DNA from: Channallabes apus
Lineage: Eukaryota; Chordata; Actinopteri; Siluriformes; Clariidae
DNA length: 64,000 bases
Assembly: GCA_030522415.1 (NCBI GenBank)
Contig: CM060104.1
Location: 26,512,825-26,576,824, forward strand
Direction of reading: 5' to 3'
In this document: positions 56,251 through 64,000 of the stretch, in pieces
Numbering within the stretch: position 1 is the first letter of the stretch
How the letters are laid out: every line of letters starts with the position of its first letter
Notes under the pieces: model-generated
The model's database searches: none
What the model saw: the letters and a program-made list of their open reading frames with translations, nothing else
What the model was told of the DNA's origin: nothing
Made by a program: the position numbers and the translations under genes

Positions 56251-57594
56251 ATGGGTGCGGAGGTGAATCAGTGGCAGAGTTCGTGGAAAGCGGAGATGGC
56301 AGTAGAGTTGAGTTGAAAGTGATGAGAAAAGGGTTTTGTCAGAGCGGTTATTAAGCGATGATAGAAGTTCGCAAACCCAAGAAACCGGTGGTTTCCAGCG
56401 GTCATGGCCACACCCTGGGGCAAGATGACAAAACCCAGGAACGTGGTGGAGTGCTCGTGAAAAGCACACTTTTCCAACTTACAGTACAGTTGGTGGGCAA
56501 TTAATCTCTTCAGTACCGCTCTGACGTGTTGGACCTGTTCTGTAGGGGTGCGTGAATATATGAGGATATCGTCTAGGTAGACGAATACCCACCGGCCAAG
56601 CATGTCTCTGAGAACATAATTTATGAAACGCTGGAAGGCTGCTGGTGCATTGCAAAGTCCGAAGGGTATAACGAGGCTCTCATAGTGTCCTGGTGGGGTG
56701 ATGAAGGCCATCTTCCACTCATTGCCCTCTCTGATGCGCACCAAGTTGTAGGCGCTCCGGAGGTCCAACTTTGTGAAAATGGTGGCGCCAGAGAGGGCGT
56801 CCAGGGCAGAGCTGGTAAGAGGCAAAGGGTGTTGGTTCTTAATCGTGATGTTATTGAGCCCCCGATAAACGACACATGGGCGTAATTCGCCGCCTTTTTT
56901 CTTCACAAAGAAGAATCCCACGGCGGCAGGCGATGAGGAGGGATGGATGGTACCATGACGTAGAGCAGAAGACACATACCCCTCCATCGCCTCCGTCTTG
57001 GAGGTGGACAGGGAGTATAGATGGCCGCGGGGAGGGATGGAACCCGGCTGCAGATCTATTGCCAGGTCGTAAGGGCGATGAGGCGGTAGATGGGTGGCAC
57101 ATCGCTTGCAGAATGCTTCAGCCAGGTCCTGATAGGCGACAGGGATGGCGTTGGTGTCGACATTGGGGGCCTCGGACTCGCAAGAGCACGTCCCAGCCGG
57201 AGCCCGTAGGCAGAGTTCGGAACAAGTCGGCCCCCATTGTAAGATCCGGTTTTGGGTCCATGAGATTAATGGATCATGCTGTAGAAGCCATGGGTGCCCG
57301 AGTATGATAGGTGGTGATGAGACGGAGGTGAGGTGGAACTGGATCAGTTCGTGGTGATGATTGATGATGAGGGTGATGGGTTGAGTCTGGGTGGTAATGG
57401 GGCTGGAGGAGAGAGGCCAACCGTCGACTGATGTAATTCGAACAGGCTGAGATAACGCTTTGAACTTCACCCCCAGTTCTTTGGCATAGGAAGAGTCAAT
57501 GAAGTTACCTGCGGCCCCGGAGTCGATGAATGCAGTACTTCTGACCCGTTTGTGGCCAAACTGGAGGTGTACCTGTACCGTGAGACGAGAGACG
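56240..57594 (-). pseudogene. pol: Gypsy 2 pol, protease and reverse transcriptase
   Basis: Protease DSG (AFIDSGAAGNFID). RT with the finger block GFFFVKKKGGELRPCVVYRG that element 1 lacks, and the YLDDILIYS catalytic box. Beyond this, QGVAM joins directly to sequence about 20 residues further on, and a second gap follows FYHRLI, so the RT connection is truncated. Upstream it is cut off from gag by the solo LTR. Confidence 0.85.
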
Positions 57595-57599
57595 CTAGG

Positions 57600-58228
57600 T
57601 GTAAGAGCCATATCACATTTGTTATGTAAGATGGATCTGCAGAATTTGTTGTTGTGTTTATTTTATTTTATTTGTTGTTAATTCATTTCATTCTATCTTA
57701 TTATATTCATTAGTTAAGAATTAAGCATTAGGTTTATTCCATAAGCCATAAGCTTTAAATTTGTTAGTTAAGCATCCATTTTGACAATTGTAAGTTGGTC
57801 TGTGATGTCATTCCACTATTACATGCATTTGTATGACTGTCGTATGATAGAAAAAAGTTCAGTTTTTAGTTCAGTTTAGATGCGTAAAGTTCAGTTTAGA
57901 TGCGGAAGGCTACGGAAACACAAGCTTTTGACCGTGAGCTACCCGTAAGCAGATATATACAACAAAAGTGTTGTTAGATGCGTGAGCTGAACGCACTGAG
58001 ATAGATATAACATAGGTTGTTGTAAAAGTCATAAAGTTACAAGATACAGCAACAGGTGTTGTAACCACAGTGGATTTACTCAAGACGACTGTATGAAGTG
58101 TTGATTCTTTGATGCTGACAAAATAAACTACAAGAGACAAAGAAATCATAAGACTTCAGTTCTTGTGAGTAAATGATCAAACCAAAGCTACGCGTCAAAA
58201 CTAGTGAAATGATATGTCCGCATCTACA
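57600..58228 (+). mobile_element. solo LTR of another retroelement, 629 bp
   Basis: Starts TGTAAGAGCC and ends CATCTACA (TG...CA, with TGTA/TACA inverted ends). Flanked by perfect 5-bp duplications CTAGG (57595-57599 and 58229-58233). AATAAA at about 58122 and a TATA-like GATATATAC at about 57952 suggest + orientation. Gypsy 2 coding sequence resumes on both sides. Confidence 0.85.
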
Positions 58229-58280
58229 CTAGGTGTCGTGGCGGAGAGGTAGAGGTGACCCGGTGAGCTGCTCCCATCGC

Positions 58281-59196
58281 TCACCGGGCTTGGGCGTTTC
58301 CCTGGCGACGCGGGCATATGGCTCTGTGATGCTCCGCTGAACCGCAATAGGCACAGAGCCCCTCTCTGAAGCGTCGTTCTCGTTCTGCAGCGGTCAGGGA
58401 TGCGCGCCCTAATTGCATGGGTTCCCCGGCTCCTGTGTCAAGCACGGCAGAAGGTAGAGAACCGACATGTCCATAGGTGGTGTTGGTAGCGGGGCTTGAC
58501 GGTCGTGGGGTGGTGAAGGCAAAGGTGGGTGCTGGCGGCAGGGTTCTAGGAACTGGCTTCGGGCGAGAGATGAGGCGTTGGTCGATTCGGAGGGCGAGTT
58601 GGATTAATCCCTCCAACGTGGCAGGAAGCTCCCGCCCGGCTAGTTCGTCTTTTATCCTGGAAGCCAGTCCCTCGTAGTAGGACGTCCGGAGCGCTGCATC
58701 TCCCCAGGTGGTCTGGACGGCGAGCGTTCGAAATTCGGCGGTGTAGCGACTCACGGATAATCCTCCCTGCCGCAGGTGGTAAAGCTTCGTGTCGGTCTCC
58801 ACCTCGCCCGCAGGATGTTCAAAAGCTAATCTGAGTTGATGGGTGAACTCGTTATATATATCAGCTGCCTGCCCTGAGAGCAACTGCCCTGGAGTACTTG
58901 GTGGAATTAAACTCAAACACCAGATCGAGTGCTGTTAAAAACACACTGCGCCTCCCGTCCGTGCCATTCCATTTCTCTGGTAATGATAAGAAAACGTCAA
59001 CAGCAACAGCCGCACGGACATCCGTGTTCTCCCGCCTGAGCTCCGCAACCTCGCGGCGCAAGGCCGCAATGTCTTGGAGGCCCAGGCGCAGATTAGCGAT
59101 CTCTCCGGTTAGCTTGTTGATTAGCTCAGCATGCTGATCCACCACATCGCAGAGGTGCGCATGATCCGCTGGGTTCACCGCGGAAGGCTCAGTCAT
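58281..59196 (-). pseudogene. gag: Gypsy 2 gag, frameshifted
   Basis: MTEPSAVNPADHAHLCDVVD from 59196, then VFLSLPEKWNGTDGRRSVFL. A deletion/frameshift at about 58880 removes part of the capsid-like region. It resumes [57 protein letters not shown] and the zinc knuckle [14 protein letters not shown] near 58330. Confidence 0.86.
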
Positions 59197-59197
59197 T
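59187..59197 (-). promoter_or_regulatory. Gypsy 2 self-priming primer-binding site
   Basis: AATGACTGAGC on the - strand, one base inside the LTR and overlapping the gag ATG. Perfect complement of the predicted transcript start GCTCAGTCATT (59484-59474). Confidence 0.78.
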
Positions 59198-59198
59198 C

Positions 59199-59582
59199 TG
59201 TCCGATTGAACTAACCCCGGTGACCCGAAGACGTAGCTTTAGCAGTTAGCCCAATGTAGCGTGGATGGTGAACCCAAACGCGGGGATAGGCGAGTGGATA
59301 GGATAACCACGTGATTTAGTCTAAGGACTCTCACAAAAGGGGAGCAAGGGAAAAACACAAATTTAACCCGCGTCCTATAAATACGCACTCAAAATCAGAA
59401 AGCAAAAACCCAAGAATGGTGAGTACTCACAGTTTCGTAGAATGACAACCGGAACCGACATGGGCCGAAACTTAATGACTGAGCGTTGTACTGTGGATTG
59501 TTTACTCCTTTTATACTTCCTGGTTTGACGCCTGCCTTACTTCCGGGTCCTAGTGCCGGGCGCAGACTGAGTGTGCATGACA
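59199..59582 (-). repeat. Gypsy 2 5' LTR, right copy
   Basis: 384 bp, TGTCC...TGACA on +. Carries the promoter and predicted RNA start. Confidence 0.9.
59474..59515 (-). promoter_or_regulatory. Gypsy 2 core promoter and RNA start
   Basis: TATAAAAGG reads on the - strand from 59515; G at 59484 lies 31 nt downstream and begins GCTCAGTCATT. The spacing fits RNA polymerase II initiation. The same 31-nt spacing is seen in element 1. Confidence 0.7.
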
Positions 59583-59738
59583 GGTACACCATCACCTAAA
59601 GCGCTCATAACACCTTCAGTGAAAATTAAACTTGTTTCCTTGCAGGTGTGCACAACTGCTTTACATTGTGGAAGGTATTACTTATCTGTAGTTTGGACAC
59701 CAACATACAAAATAGTTCTCTATTTTCTCTACATGTGA
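59583..59738. repeat. 153-bp flank segment, copy 2
   Basis: Nearly identical to 54670-54822; continues into GAGAAATAAGAG rather than into pol. Confidence 0.85.
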
Positions 59739-59768
59739 GAAATAAGAGCAGTGGTGGCTCAATGGTTA

Positions 59769-60155
59769 CATAGTCATGGACAAAATAAATTACATAAATG
59801 TATTACAAAATTGATTTATGTAAAAAATAAAAGTTAGAGTTTGTACAAAAATCTGTGCTACTTCAGAATTTCTGGACAGCAAAAAATGTCTGCGTTCAAC
59901 ATTCATGTTTACAAAGTTAATGTAAAGTGAAGATTCTCATTGTGTCTCTGATGTTCACTTGTATCTTGTCTTTGCATTGTCACTCTCGGCTTTCAGACCT
60001 CAGGCGATCAGCTGTTACCAGTCCGTAACCTGAACCAGTTGTTCGGATCCTATTTCATTACCTGAAATCCAAAATGGTAAAAGCAAAAAGGCTTTCTGTT
60101 GTTGATTATGGCAGGATTGCTGAGCTGCACACTACACTGCTGCTGAGTTTGGACA
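59769..60155 (+). mobile_element. Tc1-like element, 5' part (copy I)
   Basis: Begins ATAGTCATGGACAAAATAAA, a Tc1-like end. Shares TGTAAAGTGAAGATTCT, TTTCAGACCTCAGGC, GTTCGGATCCTATT and CCTGAAATCCAAAATGG with 62030-62690. The ATG at 60072 opens MVKAKRLSVVDYGRIAELHT. Cut off at about 60155. Confidence 0.6.
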
Positions 60156-60204
60156 GAGGGGGACAAGGGGTCTCACAACACAACATTGCGGCCATGTCTT
60201 GGTA

Positions 60205-60331
60205 GGTTAACAGTTGCAATACTTTTCATAATTTTTAAATGATGGATTGAACAGTTCTCTGTGAGATGCTTAAAGCCTGGGATATTTTGACAAAATGTGG
60301 AAAAGTTCATGAACACTTTTGCACTGCACTG
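60205..60331. mobile_element. Tc1-like end fragment
   Basis: TGATGGATTGAACAGTTCTC, GAGATGCTTAAAGCCTGGGA and CTTTTGCACTGCACTGTA are Tc1-like 5'-region and end motifs, reverse oriented. Confidence 0.5.
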
Positions 60332-60422
60332 TATATATGCAGTATGAGGAATGGAAGACAAAACAACAGAAAGAAGAAAAAGTTAAAGGTCTTATTAATT
60401 TGAAATTAAATTATAGAATATT

Positions 60423-60690
60423 CAAATTAAAATTTTATTTGTCACATACACAGTCATACACAGTATGATATGCAGTGAAATGCTTATACGTGACCTTAAA
60501 AATGTAAAAACTGTTAACAAGAAGTGTGTAAATATGAATGTGTGTGTAGATGTCCATGGTCCATGAATGTCCATAATCTATCTGCAATGTGCAGATTGTC
60601 CTGGTCTGACTGGTTTTTATACAGACGTAAATAGCTGTTGGAGTGACTCGGCAGTTTCTCGACCGTGAAGACAATGACGCAAGTGTTTTA
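60423..60690 (-). repeat. SINE/LINE 3' tail
   Basis: Same dispersed tail as at 12887: on + TTTATTTGTCACATACACAG + TCATACACAG. Confidence 0.6.
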
Positions 60691-61785
60691 GTCAGAAATT
60701 AGGGAATGTTCCAACTGGTTATACAGCACCTGTTTTAGATTTCATCCTTTTATCTTGCTGTCATCTCAGTTCATGAAGAATTTGTTAAGCCTTAGTTGAC
60801 TCTTTAGGACTGCTTAGAAGAGGCATCAGAAGAAAAAATTCCCTCTGATGTCATAAAATTTGGAACATCACATGTACAGTACGCAAAACAATATCTAGAT
60901 AAGCCAGAACTATTCTGGGAAAAAAAAAAAAAAACACTGTGACTATAAGGTGATCTAAAACACACCTCAAGTTTTCTTATAAACTATCTCAGAAAAAGCA
61001 AGCTGAAGCCTTTGAATATCATTTTATATCAGTGTCTAGACTTAAATATGCTGTGCAAGGTATTGTTTAAATACTGCTCAGTCACAGGCCTCTTGTGATC
61101 ATGCTACTCATACTATCCTGCACACGTCCTGTCCTCCACTCCACTCCTGCCACCGACATGGAATACTTACCACATATCACTTTGGATGACACTGATTTTC
61201 TTTCTCCAATGTATGTTCCATTAAACGTCTGTTCAAGTACCATTGTACTGTAATAGCACATTTAAGCTGGAATACAGTAAGTCTCACTGTAAGCATACAA
61301 CAAAATAACCTAGCCCATCTCATGTGATGGAGATAATAAACTTAAAATGGAGAGAAGCGCTTATGGAGGGAGCAGTGAAAGATAGTTACACCACACACCT
61401 TATAACACAATGTCTGCAGTCAGAGAGGTGACTAGAATATATATCTTATATACATATACAGTATGTGCTGTCTTCAAGTCAAAGTTGTTTGATTGTGCTG
61501 AATGACAGAACACAGTTCTGAAAGCTGTTTTTTTTCCCTGAGAACATTAATATCTAGTAGAATCCGACAGTAGTAGTTGATGTTGATACAATGGGTAGAA
61601 AATCCACATGAATGATTCCACATTTGTCTTTAGCTTTATCTACATCTACAAATATGTAGATGCAATTGTTCTGAGTTTTATGGGAGGTGGTGAGTCGGTT
61701 TCCTTTATCTGTCATTCATTTATTATCATGCTCTCTTCCTGACTGCTGGCCATAGGTCCACTTAACTACAATTCTGTTAAAGATT
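60691..61785. other. non-coding sequence
   Basis: No gene or element recognised. Confidence 0.45.
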
Positions 61786-61944
61786 TTCCAGCCCCTGAAT
61801 CAACTCAATAAAGCAAATATTTGGTACACCATCACCTAAAGCGCTCATAACACCTTCAGTGAAAATTAAACTTGTTTCCTTGCAGGTGTGCACAACTGCT
61901 TTACATTGTGGACGGTATTACTTATCTGTAGTTTGGACACCAAC
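61786..61944. repeat. copy of the Gypsy 2 target site without the element
   Basis: TTTCCAGCCCCTGAATCAAC...GCAAATATTT (matching 54226-54280) joins directly to GGTACACCATCACC... (matching 54670 on). It is a paralogous empty site. Confidence 0.8.
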
Positions 61945-62019
61945 CTGCTTCCCCTTGATTTTCCTTTGTAAGTCACTCTTAACCTAAATTTAAAAAATGT
62001 TAGGTTTGTATTTTTCATG

Positions 62020-63391
62020 AACAACATTCATGTTTACAAAATTGTAAAGTGAAGATTCTGATTGTGTCTCTGATTGTTCACTTCTGTCTTGTCTTGGCAT
62101 TGTCACTCTCGACTTTCAGACCTCAGGCAATGAGCTGTTCGAAAACTGTTCCGTAACCTAAACCAGTTGTTCGGATCCTATTCCATAACCTGAAATCCAT
62201 TCATTCATTCATTCATTCATCTTCTATACCGCTTAATCCTGTGTTCAGGGACCTGGAGCCTATCCCAGGAGACTTCGGGCACTAGGCGGGGTACACCCTG
62301 GACAGGGTGCCAATCCATCGCAGGGCACACACACATACACACACTCACACACCCAATCACACACTACGGGCAATTTGAGGACGCCAATTAGCCTAACCTG
62401 CATATCTTTGGACTGTGGGAGGAAACCGGAGTACCCGGAGGAAACCCACCAAGCACGGGGAGAACATGCAAACTCCATGCACACAGAGACGGGAATCGAG
62501 CCTGGCCGGGGAATCAAACCCAGACCCTGGAGGTGCAAGGCGACAGTGCTAACCACTACACCACCGTGCCGCCAACCTGAAATCCAAAATGGCAAAATCA
62601 AAAAGGCTTTCTGATGTTTTTGATGTTTTTGATTATGGCAGGATTGCTGGCCTGCACACTACACTGCTGCTGAGTTTGGACACAGTAAGACAGTCAGTTT
62701 GAATTTCTTAAAATTTTCTGAGAGTTATGGGATTTTAAAAAAAGTGGGAGAGTTAAAAAAATTATGCGGTAGACCCACTGAGCTGGAGGATCTGACGGGC
62801 TGTTCATGAAGACACAGGCCGATCATTGACCCAAACTTAAGGCCCTTACTGATGCTAACTGTAGCCCAATAACAATAACACAGCATCTTCGAGAGAAGGG
62901 CTTAATGGACAAAAAACTTTTTCAAAAGCCATATCTCCTCCCATAAAGCCATAAACTTGCCGATTTGGAATTTCCAATTGAGCAACAAACATGGGAGCTG
63001 AACGATGGAAGAAATGTTTATTCTCGGGCAAGAAAAAGATTAATCTGGATGGTCCTGGTGGATTCCAACGATATTGGCATGACAAGGAGATCCGACTATT
63101 TTCTAAGATCTGGGGGGCTTTTTTCTTCAATGGGAAAATGGAGCTTCAGGTTGTGCAGGGGCATCAACCTGCTGGCTAAGTATTTTGTTGCAGCAGTCAT
63201 CCATCTTGACTGAGGGCCCTCATCTAGACCTAACTCTAAATTCGAAAATCTAATTATCTAAATTCGAAAATCAAATTATACTTCAGTATACCATAGTAAC
63301 ATCTGTCAAAAATATGTAAAAACACTGAAGCAGCAACCTTTGTGAAAAATAATATTTGTATCATTCTCAAAACCTTTGGCCACGGCTGTAC
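62020..63391 (+). mobile_element. Tc1-like element (copy II), decayed, carrying a SINE
   Basis: Homologous to copy I up to 62690, then continues with transposase fragments. The ATG at 62589 opens MAKSKRLSDV. RAVHEDTGRSLTQT near 62790 and TASSREGLNGQKTFSKA follow. 62991 on reads [21 protein letters not shown] and [10 protein letters not shown], where the first catalytic Asp region has decayed, then [13 protein letters not shown]. It ends AAACCTTTGGCCACGGCTG + TA at about 63391. Stops and frame breaks make it inactive. Confidence 0.65.
62200..62573 (-). mobile_element. complete tRNA-derived SINE with 13-bp target duplication
   Basis: On the - strand the head reads GGCGGCACGGTGGTGTAGTG + GTTAGCACTGTCGCC (A box), then GGGTTTGATTCCCC (B box), resembling tRNA-Val. 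A conserved body and an (ATGA)n tail at 62200-62219 follow. Flanked by perfect AACCTGAAATCCA at 62187-62199 and 62574-62586. The homologous site in copy I (about 60060) is uninterrupted. Confidence 0.88.
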
Positions 63392-63700
63392 AAGAAACTT
63401 AAAAGCTACTGTTTCTGAAAACACTTACATCACCAAGCCAGCATGTATCTAACATCAAAGCAAAATGGAGAACTTAAAAACAAAAAACATGGCTAAAATT
63501 CTATGAAAACTCGATAAAATGTACTATGACAGACACCAGCATTGATATGATAAGAACATGATAATAAAATTGTTCTTGCAGACCTTATCTAAATCTCCAT
63601 TCTCTGTGTAATTGTAGCACCATTAATGGCTTTAGGGACATTCAAAATGTAAAATAAAAGCTGTTGCTTTTTTTTTTTAAACTGATTTGATCAGAGTTGT
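63392..63700. other. non-coding sequence
   Basis: Nothing recognised. Confidence 0.4.
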
Positions 63701-64000
63701 ATATGCCTTGCAAAGGTATTCATACCCATTGTAGAACCACGTTTTATTGAAAGTCTTTTGGGGTCTGTCTCTACCAGCTTTGCACATCTAGAGAGTAACA
63801 TTTTTTGCCATAAAAATAGCTCAAGCTCATTCAGATTTGATGGAGAGAATCAGTGAACAGCAATTTTCAAGTCTTACCACAGATTCCCTATAGGATTTTC
63901 GTCAGGACTTTGACTGGGTGCTTCTAACACATGGATATGATTTAATCTAAACTATTCCATTGTAGCTCTATCTGTCAGTTTATGGTCGTTGTCCTGCTGG
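63701..64000 (-). mobile_element. Tc1-like element, 3' part, runs off the window
   Basis: Starts TGCCTTGCAAAGGTATTCAT. Then TCTCTACCAGCTTTGCACAT, AAATAGCTCAAGCTCATTCA and GGTCGTTGTCCTGCTGG read in reverse as the DNA-binding to catalytic-core part of a Tc1 transposase. Frames appear broken; the other end is outside. Confidence 0.75.

Larger units (their letters stand above)
54286..59582 (-). mobile_element. Ty3/Gypsy LTR retrotransposon 2, rearranged
   Basis: Reads on the - strand from the right LTR (59582-59199) through gag and pol to about 54823, then flank copy and the left LTR. Same family as element 1 by LTR, gag and pol. A foreign solo LTR sits at 57600-58228 between gag and pol. Left flank ends AGTTC, right flank starts GGTAC; a related empty site reads TTTGGTACACC at 61820. 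Confidence 0.88.

Overview
This is vertebrate nuclear DNA, most probably from a teleost fish. The one confident host gene is split into many short exons with GT/AG introns. The rest is dense in element types typical of fish genomes: Tc1/mariner, hAT-like, DIRS, Ty3/Gypsy, L2- and RTE-like LINEs, tRNA-derived SINEs and long (CA)n/(AT)n tracts. I see no bacterial operons, CRISPR arrays or rRNA genes. I cannot fix the species.

Layout. 1-7060: a LINE 3' end, a possible non-coding first exon (about 1380-1451) and a decayed DIRS-type tyrosine-recombinase retrotransposon (3043-5300). 7061-26176 (+): the frrs1-type ferric-chelate reductase gene, 15 coding exons predicted to give 581 residues (signal peptide, Reeler, DOMON, cytochrome b561). 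Its 9.8 kb intron 7 holds an hAT-like element with an 8-bp target duplication, an L2-like LINE and a 3.1 kb giant palindrome built of 21-22 bp repeats. 26177-31537: 3' flank and repeat fragments. 31538-33158: an almost intact Tc1 element. 33361-38140: an unrecognised 4.8 kb element bounded by 26-bp inverted repeats and TA duplications. 38300-40145: a decayed BEN-domain gene. 40146-46760: nested retroelements (a LINE-like 3' end split by an L2-like LINE, which contains a Ty3/Gypsy element). 47695-52527: a foldback repeat and a Tc1 element carrying an hAT-like insertion. 54226-59738: a second Ty3/Gypsy element with two LTRs and a solo LTR inside it. 59739-64000: duplicated Tc1-like segments, a complete SINE with 13-bp target duplications, and a Tc1 element running off the window.

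Working relationships. frrs1 is the only gene that looks functional: luminal/extracellular Reeler and DOMON domains joined to a transmembrane b561 core that moves electrons to ferric iron. The mobile elements are mostly dead, with visible lesions. The most informative non-obvious signal is in the two Gypsy elements. The predicted first 11 nt of each transcript are exactly complementary to the primer-binding site just inside the LTR, and one base pair has changed on both sides between the elements. That is the signature of Tf1-type self-priming.

Exon boundaries, repeat junctions and mismatch counts were read by eye from the sequence; no alignment or database search was run.
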